DNA of 64,000 bases from Streptococcus constellatus. Its GTDB lineage: Bacteria; Bacillota; Bacilli; Lactobacillales; Streptococcaceae. The notes below the pieces were generated by a model. The model was not told where the DNA came from. It worked only from the letters and a program-made list of their open reading frames with translations, and ran no database searches. The stretch is from positions 1 through 64,000 of the forward strand of contig NZ_CABHMZ010000017.1 of NCBI RefSeq assembly GCF_902167705.1. Reading direction: 5' to 3'. Below, piece by piece: positions 35,108 to 45,122 of this stretch. The position numbers and the translations under genes are program-made. How positions within the stretch are numbered: the stretch's first letter is position 1; each line of letters opens with the position of its first letter.

Positions 35108-35548
35108 ATGAAAGTTCAATTACATATTGATGAAAAATTTTTAGAAGAACAGGTTATCATTGAAGCACCTGCTTTGTCAGATTCCGTTCAGCAACTGTTG
35201 ACATTCGCTCAACATATCGGTAAAACTAAAACCATTCGAGCCAAAAAAGAGGAAGAGATTTACCTATTAGATACTGCTGAAATTCAGCGAATTTATACTG
35301 AAAACCGCCATATTTGGGCCGAAACAGCGACAGGCAATTATCTCTTAGGGCTTCCACTTTATCAAGTTTTGGAATTGCTTCCCGCTGATTTTCTACAGAT
35401 TTCCCAATCTGAAATCATCAATATCAAACAGATTGATCATCTGAAATTGACCGGCAGCGGTCTGATTCAGATTGCAATGAAAAACGGTCAGATAACGTAT
35501 TCATCTCGCCGTTATCTCAAAGCTATAAAGGAGAAATTACAGCTATGA
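35108..35548 (+). CDS. LytTR-type transcription regulator
   Basis: 146 aa from the ATG at 35108 (MKVQLHIDEKFLEEQ), with AAGGGGTG just upstream; a GTG two codons earlier is also possible. The C-terminal LytTR DNA-binding domain covers about residues 45-146 (FLQISQSEIINIKQIDHL, YSSRRYLKAIKEKL). There is no receiver domain. Its stop overlaps the next gene, a DUF3021 membrane protein. Such pairs form LytTR regulatory systems, in which the membrane protein restrains the regulator. The targets are unknown here. Confidence 0.88.
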   Translation: MKVQLHIDEKFLEEQVIIEAPALSDSVQQLLTFAQHIGKTKTIRAKKEEEIYLLDTAEIQRIYTENRHIWAETATGNYLLGLPLYQVLELLPADFLQISQSEIINIKQIDHLKLTGSGLIQIAMKNGQITYSSRRYLKAIKEKLQL

Positions 35549-36003
35549 AAAAAACATTATTCAGAGATACTTTAGGAGGTATTGTAATCGGACTTCTCCT
35601 ATCCGTCATCTTTTCTTACCTTTTTGCACCTGTCTATCAACCGCTCAATCCTTATTCGGCAGTTGGTCTTTGGATGGAACAGCATCATGTTCACGACGCT
35701 TTAGTCGTTCTCTATTGCGCAGTGATATGGGGTCTAATCGGCTTGCTCTTTAGCTTAGGAAAAGAGCTTTTCAAAAAAGATTGGAGCATTCTCAAAGCAA
35801 CTATCTGCCACTATGGGCTTATGATTCTGGGATTCATTCCCTTAGCTCTTTTAGCTGGTTGGTTCCCAAGCAAACCCATCTTCATCTTACAGCTGATTTT
35901 AGAATTTACTGTTGTTTATCTCATCCTTTGGGCAATCATGTCTTATCTAACCAAAAAGAAAATCGAACAAATCAATAATGGATTAAAGAGACAAAATCAA
36001 TAG
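35545..36003 (+). CDS. DUF3021 membrane protein, probable inhibitor of the LytTR regulator
   Basis: 152 aa with four membrane helices (about 12-32, 52-72, 84-104, 112-135), the DUF3021 pattern. It overlaps the LytTR gene by 4 bp (ATGA), so the two are translationally coupled. In S. mutans the comparable HdrRM and BrsRM pairs control bacteriocin and competence genes, with the membrane partner as antagonist. That role is inferred. The pair lies between mutS and the native mutL leader on the opposite strand. Confidence 0.82.
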   Translation: MKKTLFRDTLGGIVIGLLLSVIFSYLFAPVYQPLNPYSAVGLWMEQHHVHDALVVLYCAVIWGLIGLLFSLGKELFKKDWSILKATICHYGLMILGFIPLALLAGWFPSKPIFILQLILEFTVVYLILWAIMSYLTKKKIEQINNGLKRQNQ

Positions 36004-36010
36004 TAAAGAA

Positions 36011-36043
36011 ACAACCGCCATAGGTTTCTATGGCGGTTGTTTT
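36011..36043 (+). terminator. Strong terminator after the LytTR/DUF3021 pair
   Basis: A perfect 13-bp stem (ACAACCGCCATAG, loop GTTT) is followed by TTTA. It lies between the convergent DUF3021 and mutS genes. Confidence 0.85.
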
Positions 36044-36172
36044 AGTTCACTCGGCTATGAAGACCATAGCTGTTTTAATGATAAATTGGCAGAAAAATAA
36101 GCATTTCAGTTATGACAATGTCAGTCTCTTACAAGACTAACTTTATTCTAGTCATTCCCATATCTGCAACTA

Positions 36173-38731
36173 TTAGAGATGTTTCTTCATCTCTGCCACA
36201 GCCAACATCACTTCCATTGGGGTCATATTATAAATGTCCAACTGGCGCAACTCGTCTAGAACAGGTGATTCGATTGTTTCTGTGAATAAAGACATCTGCT
36301 CAGCTACTTGATTTTCCTTGCCATCACTAGCTTCCTTATTAGAATGTTGGAGAGACGATTTATCATTTGCTTGATCTTCTAATCGTGTTAGTATCTGGTC
36401 TGCTCTCATCAGCAAATCATTTGGCAAACCTGCAATTTTTGCTACATGAATCCCATAAGATTTATCCGCAGGACCAGCTTCAATCTTGTGAAGAAATGTC
36501 ACTTGACCATCTTTTTCTAGGGTCGCTACATGGACATTTTCTAGCCGTGTCAAGCTAGTTGACAAGTCTGTCAACTCGTGATAGTGAGTTGCAAAAAGTG
36601 TTTTAGCTCTTGTCCGATTGTGAATGTACTCAATAATCGCCTGTGCAAGAGCCATGCCATCATAGGTCGCTGTTCCTCTTCCTAACTCATCAAAAAGGAT
36701 GAGTGAATTTTCTGTTGCTTGAGAAATAGCATGGTTGGCTTCCATCATTTCAACCATAAAGGTTGATTGTCCAGATACCAAGTCATCCGCTGCACCAATT
36801 CGAGTAAAGATGGCATCAAAGATTGGCAATTGAGCACTTTCTGCTGAAACATAAGAACCCATTTGAGCCATAATGACAATAATCGCCAATTGTCGCATAT
36901 ACGTTGACTTTCCACTCATATTTGGACCGGTAATTAGCTGAACATTGACATTCTCGTCCATTGAAATGCTATTAGGAATATAAGTTTGTGCACCCATAAC
37001 CTTTTCTACGACCGCATGCCGCCCTTTATCAATTTTGATAGAAGGTTGCTCAATAAATTCTGGTCGCACAAAGTGCTGCTTTTCAGCAACCGCTGCAAAA
37101 CTTTGCAGCACATCAACCGTTGCCAGAGTTTGAGCCAAGGATTGCAATCGTTTGATATATTTACCAGCTTCCTCACGAATGCGCATAAAAATCTCATACT
37201 CTAAATTGGCAGATTTTTCACGCGCTTCTAACATTTCGCCTTCAATACGAGCCAATTCTTCCGTACCAAAGCGCTCCGAATTTTTCAGAGTTGCCTTGCG
37301 GAAAAAATGACTGGGAACGTGTTCAAGCTGGGAATTTGTGACATGAAAATAATAACCATCTTTTTTGTTGTAATCAATCTTCAGGTTGTTAATTCCGCTA
37401 GCTGCCTTTTCTTTCGTCTCAATATCCGCAATCCAGCTCGTTCCATCTCGCATGATCACTCGATATTTATCCAAGGTTTCATCAAAATCTGTTTTAATGA
37501 TATTCCCTTCAGTAATGACATTTGGAGCATCTGGTGAAATGGCTGATTGAATCAAGTTTGCTAGTTCTGGAATGTCATCCAAGTTCTTAATCAATGGTTC
37601 CAAAACAGGACTATCAATTCCTTGTAAAATTCCCTTAATCTGAGGGACATTGCTCAACGTTGCCGCCAACTGCAATAAATCTTTCGGATTGGTCTTACCA
37701 AACGAAACCCGACTGGCTAAACGCTCGATGTCATATACACCTTTTAGACTATCTGCCAAATCACTGCGCTCAAAAAAATGATCGAGAAATACCTGCACGA
37801 CATCTTGCCGCTTGAGAATCCGCTCCTTATCAATCAACGGGTGCTGAATCCATCTTCTTAAAAGTCGCGTCCCCATAGCTGTCTTGGTCTCGTCCATCAG
37901 CCAATATAGACTACCATGCTTCTTGCCCGTCCGTGCATTCTCTGTTAAATCCAGACTTGCCATCGTTGCATAATCCATCTGTAAGAAATCTTTGATTTCA
38001 TAATGATGAACTCGCTTTAAGTGACTCAACTCACGCAACTGCGTCTTATGAACGTATTCTAACAGCTTGCCAGCGACTTGATGTTCTAGAAAAGACAATT
38101 CATCTCTCAGTAGCTGAACATCTTCAAAAGTAGTTTCAACTTGTGATAACAACAAATTCATTTGATTTGCGAATACTTGGCGCTCTGATTCGGGCAATTC
38201 ATACCCTAAAACTACTTCACGTGCTCGCAGATTCCGAATTTCTCCACAGACCATATTAAAATCACTGAGAGTTGTAACCTGAAATTCACCGGTCACCAAG
38301 TCCATGTAAGCCAGTCCATATAAATCTTCTAATTTATCTAAAGCTACTAAGAAATTGTTCTGACTATCTGGCTTTGAAGAATCAACAACCGTCCCTGGTG
38401 TGATGACCTGCACCACTTCACGTTTGACTACTCCAACCGCTTTTTTCGGATCTTCAACCTGCTCTGCAATCGCAACTTTATAACCCGACTCAATTAAAAC
38501 ATCAATATACTGCTGTACCGAATGGTAAGGAACCCCCGCCATCGGAATTGGATTTTCCGAATTTTTATTGCGGCTAGTCAAAGCAATTTCTAAAATCTGT
38601 GCCGCATTGGTCGCATCCTCATAGAATAATTCATAAAAATCCCCCATACGAAACAGCAAAAAAGCATCTGGATAATCCTTTTTTATATCTAAATACTGTT
38701 GCATTCCTGGAGATAGTTTTTCTTTTGTCAT
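36173..38731 (-). CDS. mutS: DNA mismatch repair protein MutS
   Basis: 852 aa from the ATG at 38731 ([14 protein letters not shown]); AGAAAGG is better spaced for it than for the ATG two codons upstream. The mismatch-binding motif MGDFYELF (phenylalanine near residue 27) lies in the N-terminal domain. The ATPase has Walker [10 protein letters not shown], then DELGRGT and THYHEL. It is intact. In this genome mutS is separated from mutL by the LytTR pair and the island, so the two repair genes are not one transcript. Confidence 0.97.
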   Translation of the reverse strand: MTKEKLSPGMQQYLDIKKDYPDAFLLFRMGDFYELFYEDATNAAQILEIALTSRNKNSENPIPMAGVPYHSVQQYIDVLIESGYKVAIAEQVEDPKKAVGVVKREVVQVITPGTVVDSSKPDSQNNFLVALDKLEDLYGLAYMDLVTGEFQVTTLSDFNMVCGEIRNLRAREVVLGYELPESERQVFANQMNLLLSQVETTFEDVQLLRDELSFLEHQVAGKLLEYVHKTQLRELSHLKRVHHYEIKDFLQMDYATMASLDLTENARTGKKHGSLYWLMDETKTAMGTRLLRRWIQHPLIDKERILKRQDVVQVFLDHFFERSDLADSLKGVYDIERLASRVSFGKTNPKDLLQLAATLSNVPQIKGILQGIDSPVLEPLIKNLDDIPELANLIQSAISPDAPNVITEGNIIKTDFDETLDKYRVIMRDGTSWIADIETKEKAASGINNLKIDYNKKDGYYFHVTNSQLEHVPSHFFRKATLKNSERFGTEELARIEGEMLEAREKSANLEYEIFMRIREEAGKYIKRLQSLAQTLATVDVLQSFAAVAEKQHFVRPEFIEQPSIKIDKGRHAVVEKVMGAQTYIPNSISMDENVNVQLITGPNMSGKSTYMRQLAIIVIMAQMGSYVSAESAQLPIFDAIFTRIGAADDLVSGQSTFMVEMMEANHAISQATENSLILFDELGRGTATYDGMALAQAIIEYIHNRTRAKTLFATHYHELTDLSTSLTRLENVHVATLEKDGQVTFLHKIEAGPADKSYGIHVAKIAGLPNDLLMRADQILTRLEDQANDKSSLQHSNKEASDGKENQVAEQMSLFTETIESPVLDELRQLDIYNMTPMEVMLAVAEMKKHL

Positions 38732-38768
38732 TCTCATCCTTTCTGATTATTAAATAACGCCAAGAGGA

Positions 38769-38936
38769 CGTAGAAATCAATTGTTTCGTAGAAACTTGAG
38801 TTCTGTTTCACTCCCATTGTGCCTGAGAAACTCTAAACTGACTAAAATCAACAGAGCTTCTCCAAAGCACTGCGCCTTATCATTATAACGATATAAACAA
38901 ACCAAGCTGAGCACTTCTGTCCCAGCTTCATCATTC
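38769..38936 (-). repeat. Hairpin-rich intergenic repeat, copy C (inverted, internally deleted)
   Basis: Read on the minus strand it matches the start of copies A and B (CAGCTT, TTTGTTTATATCGTT, AATGATAAGGCGCAGTGC, GGAGAAGCTCT). It then jumps to their end (CAAGTTTCTACGAAAC, TGATTTCT), so about 150 bp of the middle is missing. It fills the gap between argR and mutS. Confidence 0.7.
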
Positions 38937-38938
38937 TC

Positions 38939-39379
38939 TTAATCCATTTTCTCAAGAAGCTGCTCTTCCATTTGTTTTGCAGCTGCTGTATCACGACAGA
39001 TAACTAAGAGCGTATTTGCTCCTGCTACCGTTCCCAAAATCAGCTCTCCTTTATTGGCATCCACAAAATTAGCTAAAATAGAGGCATCCCCTAAGCGCGT
39101 ATGAAGAACCAAGGAAAATTCAGCCCGAGAAACGCCTTGCAAATGATAAGATAAAAATTCAACCAGATCAATCTTGTTTGTTTCATCCGCTAAAACATAA
39201 TAAACTTCATTGTTTTTCTTGGCTTTGGTTAAACCAATTTCTCGTAAATCCCGAGAGAGAGTTGTCTGCGTAACAACAATTCCTTGTGCTTTCAAACGAT
39301 CCTGAATATCTTTCTGTGTGCTTAGTTTCTCTTCCTTAATCATTTTCTTGATCAGTTTATGACGCTCAGTTTTTTTCAT
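38939..39379 (-). CDS. argR: Arginine regulator ArgR/AhrC
   Basis: 146 aa. The N-terminal winged helix (STQKDIQDRLKAQGIVVTQTTLSRDLREIGL) binds ARG operators. The C-terminal oligomerisation domain binds arginine (VAGANTLLVICRDTAAA). It is divergent from argS. An imperfect palindrome (TGTATATTTATACC) lies between them and could be an ARG box, not certain. The pairing argR-argS-mutS is common in streptococci. Confidence 0.93.
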   Translation of the reverse strand: MKKTERHKLIKKMIKEEKLSTQKDIQDRLKAQGIVVTQTTLSRDLREIGLTKAKKNNEVYYVLADETNKIDLVEFLSYHLQGVSRAEFSLVLHTRLGDASILANFVDANKGELILGTVAGANTLLVICRDTAAAKQMEEQLLEKMD

Positions 39380-39482
39380 TTTATCCTCAACAATGTATAT
39401 TTATACCCTAAATTATATCAAAAAGATTGAAGATTCGTCAAAAAATATGTTAAAATACTAGTAAAAGACCAAAGGAGAAACC

Positions 39483-41171
39483 ATGGATAATAAACAATTG
39501 ATTGCAAGTGAATTGGCTAAGGTAATTGACAGCCTAGACCAAGACGCTATTTTAAATTTACTAGAACAACCAAAAAGCTCAGAGTTAGGTGACATTGCCT
39601 TTCCTGCCTTTTCTTTAGCAAAAGTAGAACGCAAGGCTCCTCAAGTTATTGCTGCAGATATTGCAGAAAAGATTGATACGACAAACTTTGAAAAAGTTGT
39701 GGCAACAGGTCCTTATGTAAACTTCTTTCTTGATAAATCAAAAATTTCAGCTCAAGTTATCAAAGAAATTGTAAAAGAAGGAAATGACTATGGGCAACAA
39801 AACGAAGGGCATGGAGAAAATGTTACCATTGACCTTTCAAGTCCAAACATTGCAAAGCCTTTCTCAGTTGGTCATTTGCGCTCAACCGTTATCGGAGATG
39901 CTCTCTCTAACATCTTCCGTAAATTAGGCTACAACACCATTAAAGTCAACCACTTGGGGGACTGGGGAAAACAATTTGGACTTTTGATGGTTGCTTATAA
40001 AAAATGGGGCAACAAAGAAGCCGTTGAAGCAAATCCTATTGATGAGCTCTTAAAACTTTACGTTCGTATCAACGCAGAAATTGAAACAGATCCTGAACTT
40101 GATGATGAAGGGCGTCTTTGGTTCAAAAAATTAGAAGACGGTGACCCTGAAGCTACTGAATTATGGCAATGGTTCCGCGACGAAAGTCTGAAAGAATTTA
40201 ACCGTATCTATAAATTGCTTGGTGTTGAATTCGATAGTCTAGCTGGTGAAGCCTTCTATAACGACAAGATGGACGAAGGAATCAAAATCCTGGAAGAAAA
40301 AGGGCTGCTAGAAGAGTCTAAAGGAGCTAGCATTGTCAACCTTGATGATGTTAATCTACCACCAGCTATGATTAAAAAATCTGACGGTGCCACTCTGTAT
40401 ATCACCCGTGATATTGCTACGGCCATGTACCGCGCTCGTACTTATAACTTCGTTAAAAATGTTTATGCTGTAGGTCAAGAACAAGCTAACCACTTCAGAC
40501 AACTGAAAGCTGTTTTGAAGAAAATGGGATTTGACTGGAGCGACGATATGATTCACGTAGACTTTGGTTTGGTGACAAAGAATCGTCAAAAATTGTCTAC
40601 ACGTAAAGGAAATATCATCCTTCTTGAACCAACTCTTCAAGAGGCTATCAGTCGTGCTAAATCACAAATTGAAGCCAAAAATCCTGACCTTGAAAACAAA
40701 GAAGCTGTGGCTCATGCCGTCGGAGTGGGAGCTGTTAAATTCTACGATTTGAAAACAGACCGTCGCAACGGTTACGACTTTGATTTGGAAGCAATGGTAT
40801 CCTTTGAAGGAGAAACAGGACCATATATCCAATACGCTTATGCACGTATCCAATCAATCCTTCGTAAAGCTGACTTCAAGCCAAACGTTGAAGCAACATA
40901 CAGCTTAGATGATGCTGAAAGTTGGGAAATCATTAAACTGTTGCAAGATTTTGCTCGTGTTGTCAAACGCGCAGCTGACAATTATGACCCGTCACTCATT
41001 GCAAAATATGCAATCAGTCTTGCACAAGCATTTAACAAATTCTACGCACATACTCGTATCTTGGACGAAAGTCCTGAACGTGACAGCCGTTTAGCTCTCA
41101 GCTATGCAACAGCTATCGTTCTAAAAGAAGCTCTTCGTCTTCTCGGCGTTGACGCCCCAGAAAAAATGTAA
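39483..41171 (+). CDS. argS: Arginyl-tRNA synthetase
   Basis: 562 aa class I synthetase that charges tRNA-Arg. An N-terminal Add-1 domain is followed by the HIGH-type motif [15 protein letters not shown], the KMSKS-like KLSTRKGN near residue 375, and the C-terminal DALR anticodon-binding domain. The RBS is AAAGGAGAAACC. A terminator follows at 41194-41220. Length and motifs are normal. Confidence 0.97.
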   Translation: MDNKQLIASELAKVIDSLDQDAILNLLEQPKSSELGDIAFPAFSLAKVERKAPQVIAADIAEKIDTTNFEKVVATGPYVNFFLDKSKISAQVIKEIVKEGNDYGQQNEGHGENVTIDLSSPNIAKPFSVGHLRSTVIGDALSNIFRKLGYNTIKVNHLGDWGKQFGLLMVAYKKWGNKEAVEANPIDELLKLYVRINAEIETDPELDDEGRLWFKKLEDGDPEATELWQWFRDESLKEFNRIYKLLGVEFDSLAGEAFYNDKMDEGIKILEEKGLLEESKGASIVNLDDVNLPPAMIKKSDGATLYITRDIATAMYRARTYNFVKNVYAVGQEQANHFRQLKAVLKKMGFDWSDDMIHVDFGLVTKNRQKLSTRKGNIILLEPTLQEAISRAKSQIEAKNPDLENKEAVAHAVGVGAVKFYDLKTDRRNGYDFDLEAMVSFEGETGPYIQYAYARIQSILRKADFKPNVEATYSLDDAESWEIIKLLQDFARVVKRAADNYDPSLIAKYAISLAQAFNKFYAHTRILDESPERDSRLALSYATAIVLKEALRLLGVDAPEKM

Positions 41172-41193
41172 TATTTCTAACTGCATTAAAAAG

Positions 41194-41220
41194 CCTATCG
41201 GTAAGTTCCGATAGGTTTTT
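41194..41220 (+). terminator. argS terminator
   Basis: CCTATCGG and CCGATAGG form an 8-bp stem with TTTTT after it, between the convergent argS and nrdI genes. Confidence 0.8.
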
Positions 41221-41223
41221 GTA

Positions 41224-41679
41224 TTACATTCCATATAATGCTTCGATTTTCAGACCAATTCGTTTGACATCTTCATTCAAGCCACGAAGTTCAAATGTAT
41301 CCAAGACTGGAAAACCGAATCGCTCTGAATATTGCTTCGCTGTTAGACAATATTGGTTGTTAAAATTACGATTGCCACTGCCAACAATGCCAAAACAACG
41401 TTTGTAATTTTCTTCAAAAGCAATAAAATCTCCCAAATCATTAGTGAGGATTTCGACATCTCCATTGTCCAAACCATTTCCACCTTCTAAGTAAGTTGGC
41501 AAAAAGGCTACAAAAGGCTGAGGCATGGCATAAAATGGTCGCTTCTCTTTCACCATATCTTTTATATCCACTTGCTCAATTTCCACATCTTCATGTCGCT
41601 CTTGCAAAAATGCAGATAAGCGTTTTATAAAACTGGCTGTATTACCACTTAAGCTAATATAAACTAAGGAAATCTTCAT
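41224..41679 (-). CDS. nrdI: NrdI-type flavodoxin
   Basis: 151 aa. The FMN-binding start [16 protein letters not shown] and the later [20 protein letters not shown] are those of NrdI, which supplies oxidant to assemble the dimanganese-tyrosyl radical of class Ib ribonucleotide reductase. No nrdE/nrdF genes are adjacent; streptococci often keep a stand-alone nrdI. The specific role here is therefore inferred. Confidence 0.85.
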   Translation of the reverse strand: MKISLVYISLSGNTASFIKRLSAFLQERHEDVEIEQVDIKDMVKEKRPFYAMPQPFVAFLPTYLEGGNGLDNGDVEILTNDLGDFIAFEENYKRCFGIVGSGNRNFNNQYCLTAKQYSERFGFPVLDTFELRGLNEDVKRIGLKIEALYGM

Positions 41680-41701
41680 CTTTTCTCTCTTTCTAAAAAT
41701 A

Positions 41702-41748
41702 AAACATATCTATCATTCTCTTAAAATTTTAAGCTGATAGATATGTTT
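41702..41748 (-). terminator. Terminator after the 169-aa membrane protein gene
   Basis: A perfect 13-bp stem (AAACATATCTATC with its complement at 41736-41748) encloses a second self-complementary segment TTAAAATTTTAA. The minus strand continues T-rich. Confidence 0.7.
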
Positions 41749-41754
41749 TGTCAA

Positions 41755-42264
41755 CTATTGCAATTCTTCTTTTGCCAAGTCTTGTTGTTGCCGTCTCATC
41801 TTGAAAAAGACAATAACAAGGAACAGAATATTAAAAGCAAAATAAATAATAGTCAAAACTCTTGTTGATGAAATTGCCGCGTCACGCATCGTTTGATCCT
41901 TATAAAGATTGTTGAGCGGCATACCACCGATATAATTGTAAATTGCCCCAATAATCCCTAATAATACATAGGCAATATAGGCAAAATTAGCATACAAAAT
42001 ATTTTTCTTGATGATGAAAACAATGGCAGCAATCAACAATAAAATTGAAAGGACAACTAATATTTTATGCGGAATATTATGAAGAAAGACAAGACTTCTT
42101 TCAGTTACTTCCACAATTTGTTTGACTACCGCTTCAGACAAACCTTTGTACGAACTTGTATTGGTTATTTTTTCACTGCCAAAAAAAGTTCCTACAAATG
42201 TAAAAGATGATAAAATAGCCGACAATGTCAGCAATACGTATAAATAAATTGGTCGTTTTTTCAC
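41755..42264 (-). CDS. Four-helix membrane protein of unknown function
   Basis: 169 aa with four hydrophobic helices (about 7-27, 66-86, 92-112, 134-154) and a polar C-terminal tail RRQQQDLAKEELQ. No catalytic motif or named family is recognised. It has the RBS AGGAGGCTT and ends in its own terminator. Context (argS/nrdI and the maltose locus) gives no clue to function. Confidence 0.7.
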   Translation of the reverse strand: MKKRPIYLYVLLTLSAILSSFTFVGTFFGSEKITNTSSYKGLSEAVVKQIVEVTERSLVFLHNIPHKILVVLSILLLIAAIVFIIKKNILYANFAYIAYVLLGIIGAIYNYIGGMPLNNLYKDQTMRDAAISSTRVLTIIYFAFNILFLVIVFFKMRRQQQDLAKEELQ

Positions 42265-42522
42265 AATAAGCCTCCTGATTGAAAGAGTTTCCAGTTTTAT
42301 TTATTATAACGTAAGCAGTCAAAAATGGCAACAAAAATAAACAAAATTGCAAAAATGTCCTCTGCTTACACTATCAAAAATCATGGAGTCTGGGACAATA
42401 ATGTCTAAGACTCAACCTGCTCTTGTTGATATACGAGTAGACAGCAAGTGACTGCTCAAAGCGCTGCTTTGCAGTTCCGCTTCATTCCCCAGCACAAGAA
42501 GATATGAAAGCCACCTAATAAA
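42265..42522. other. Non-coding stretch upstream of repeat copy B
   Basis: No gene is seen. It includes a hairpin GAGTCT/AGACTC (42386-42413) enclosing GGGACAATAATGTC, and a stretch of short inverted matches (CTGCTCAAAGCGCTGCTTTG). It may be part of the same intergenic repeat family. Confidence 0.45.
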
Positions 42523-42834
42523 AGGAGCCGGAGCACTTTTGCCCAGCTTCCTTTGTTTATATAGTCAGAATGATAAGATGCAGTGGTTTGGAGAAGCTCT
42601 AGTGCCTTTAGTCATGTAGAGTTCCCCATGCACAATTGATTAGACACTTTAGTGCCAATCACTACTGAATGGGCTCTAAGACGTTGATCAATCAACTTTT
42701 ACAGCCCTTTTGACACCAAGCGTCACTTGACTTTATTTCCAACCTCGAAATTCCCCAAACCTTTCGAGCCGTACGGAGGTGGACACTGAAATCAAGTTTC
42801 TATGAAACGACCGATGTCTGTCCCAGTCTTTTAA
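42523..42834 (+). repeat. Hairpin-rich intergenic repeat, copy B
   Basis: A near full-length relative of copy A (21745-22062), sharing long blocks such as TTCCTTTGTTTATATAGTCA, GAGTTCCCCATGCACAATTG and ACGTTGATCAATCAACTTTT. Its hairpins are decayed: the first stem and the CTCGAAAGGTT stem carry mismatches. It ends at the malP stop codon. Confidence 0.8.
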
Positions 42835-42835
42835 A

Positions 42836-45097
42836 CTAAGCGTTCAAATGCCAAATTTCATCGTTGTATTGAGCAATAGTGCGGTCTGCTGAGAAGAAGC
42901 CTGCTTTTGCAATGTTGACAAGAACTTTTTCGAGCCAGACATCACGGTCTTCATAATCCGCAAACATACGCTCTTTTGTTTCGATATAGTCTTCCAAGTC
43001 AAGAAGCGTCATGAACCAGTCTTTGTTAATCAATTCATTATAAAGACGTTCCAAGCGCTCTTTCTTACCAACTGCAAGAACTGCATCACTAACAATGAAA
43101 TCAACCAACGGTTTGATTGCTTCACGAGCATAGAATTCACTTGATTTGTAAGCTTCTTTGGCATACAAATCAATAACTGTTTCAGAATCTTCACCGAAGA
43201 TATAAATGTTGTCATCGCCGACTAATTCATGAATCTCAACATTGGCACCATCTGACGTACCAAGTGTCAAAGCACCATTCAACATGAATTTCATGTTACC
43301 AGTACCTGAAGCTTCTTTAGAAGCAAGAGAAATTTGTTCAGAAATGTCACCAGCTGCAATTAAGAAGCTAGCTGCCGTTACGTTGTAGTTTTCAACCATG
43401 ACGACTTGCAAGTATGGAGAAACTTCTGGATCGTTAGCAATTACTTCTGACAAGCAAAGAATCAAATGAATAATGTCTTGAGCAATTGTGTATGCCGGAG
43501 CAGCTTTCCCACCAAAGAAGACTGTAATTGGACGCGCAGGAATGTTTCCAGCCTTGATGTCCAAGTATTTGTGAATGACATAAAGAGCATTCATTTGTTG
43601 GCGTTTGTACTCGTGAAGGCGTTTGATTTGGATATCAAAGATTGATTCAGGATTGATTTCAACACCTTGCTGCTCTTTCAAGTGGCGAGCCAGTTTCCGT
43701 TTGTTATGCGCTTTGATTTTTTCAAGTTCAGCTTTTACATCAGCTTTGCCAGAAAAATCAAGTAAATCTTCTAATTTTGAAGCATCATGGTGCCAATCGC
43801 GACCAATTAAGCTATCAATGTAATTTGACAAGCGTGGGTTTGCGTGCATGAGCCAGCGACGGAAGGTGATTCCGTTTGTTTTATTGTTGAATTTTTCTGG
43901 ATAAATGTCGTAGAAAGCTTTTAGCTCTGAATTCTTCAAAATTTCTGTATGAAGGGCAGCAACACCATTTACGCTATATCCATAGTGAATATCCATGTGA
44001 GCCATGTGCACACGATGATGCTCGTCAATAATTTGAACAGCTGGATCTGCATATTCTGCTTTCACACGCTTATCCAATTCTTTGATGATTGGAACCAAGT
44101 GTGGAACAACTTCTTCCAAGAATTCAAGTGGCCATTTTTCAAGCGCCTCAGCAAGAATTGTATGGTTTGTATAAGCCGTCATATTCTTAACGATGCTGAT
44201 TGCTTCATCAAGAGAAATACCACGTTCTGTTAGGAGACGAATCATTTCTGGGATGACCATTGAAGGGTGAGTATCATTGATTTGGATAACAGCATAGTCA
44301 GCCAAGTCATGAAGATTGCTACCTTTTTCAATCGCTTCATCAAGAATCAATTGAGCACCATTTGATACCATGAAGTATTGTTGGAAGATACGGAGCAATT
44401 CACCTTGCTTATTGCTATCATCTGGATAAAGGAATAGAGTCAAATTACGAGCGATATCTGTCTTATCAAAGTCAATCCCATCTTCAATGATACTTGCATC
44501 AACTGAGTCAAGATCAAACAAGCGAAGACGGTTTTTAGCAGCTGTTTTGTAACCAGGCACATCAATATCATAAAGAGTTGATGTTAAGGTGAAATCAGCA
44601 AATGGCACTTGATAGCTGCGGCTTGATTTTACCAACCAATTTTGCTCTGTTAGCCAGAAGTTTGGCACTGTGGTTTGCTCATTATTTTTCAAGACTTGTT
44701 GGAACAGACCAAAGTGATAATTTAATCCAACACCATCTCCATTCAAACCAAGAGTTGCAATCGAGTCAAGGAAACAAGCAGCCAAACGTCCCAAACCACC
44801 ATTCCCAAGTGAAGGTTCTAATTCTACTTCTTCCACTTCAATCAAGTCTTTACCAGCATCTGCCAATTCTTTTTTGACATCATCATAAAGACCAAGGTTA
44901 ATCAGGTTATTTGACAAAAGTTTCCCAATTAAAAACTCTGCAGAAATGTAGTACAATTTCTTTTTGCCAGTATTGACTGGTTTTTGTGCACTAGCTAATT
45001 TTGTATAGTTTAAAAGGGCAATATACAATTCTTCATTGCTACATTCGGCAATTTCTTTTTGATAAGTTTGTTGGATAAATTCTTGTAAATTTGACAT
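42836..45097 (-). CDS. malP: Maltodextrin/glycogen phosphorylase
   Basis: 753 aa PLP enzyme that phosphorolyses alpha-1,4-glucans to glucose-1-phosphate. [19 protein letters not shown] is the N-terminal signature, and [20 protein letters not shown] holds the PLP lysine. It follows malQ by 25 bp and is transcribed with it from the promoter at 46716-46744. Together they degrade maltodextrins imported by MalXCD. Confidence 0.96.
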   Translation of the reverse strand: MSNLQEFIQQTYQKEIAECSNEELYIALLNYTKLASAQKPVNTGKKKLYYISAEFLIGKLLSNNLINLGLYDDVKKELADAGKDLIEVEEVELEPSLGNGGLGRLAACFLDSIATLGLNGDGVGLNYHFGLFQQVLKNNEQTTVPNFWLTEQNWLVKSSRSYQVPFADFTLTSTLYDIDVPGYKTAAKNRLRLFDLDSVDASIIEDGIDFDKTDIARNLTLFLYPDDSNKQGELLRIFQQYFMVSNGAQLILDEAIEKGSNLHDLADYAVIQINDTHPSMVIPEMIRLLTERGISLDEAISIVKNMTAYTNHTILAEALEKWPLEFLEEVVPHLVPIIKELDKRVKAEYADPAVQIIDEHHRVHMAHMDIHYGYSVNGVAALHTEILKNSELKAFYDIYPEKFNNKTNGITFRRWLMHANPRLSNYIDSLIGRDWHHDASKLEDLLDFSGKADVKAELEKIKAHNKRKLARHLKEQQGVEINPESIFDIQIKRLHEYKRQQMNALYVIHKYLDIKAGNIPARPITVFFGGKAAPAYTIAQDIIHLILCLSEVIANDPEVSPYLQVVMVENYNVTAASFLIAAGDISEQISLASKEASGTGNMKFMLNGALTLGTSDGANVEIHELVGDDNIYIFGEDSETVIDLYAKEAYKSSEFYAREAIKPLVDFIVSDAVLAVGKKERLERLYNELINKDWFMTLLDLEDYIETKERMFADYEDRDVWLEKVLVNIAKAGFFSADRTIAQYNDEIWHLNA

Positions 45098-45122
45098 TTT
45101 TTCTCCTACCTAGAAAAGAACG

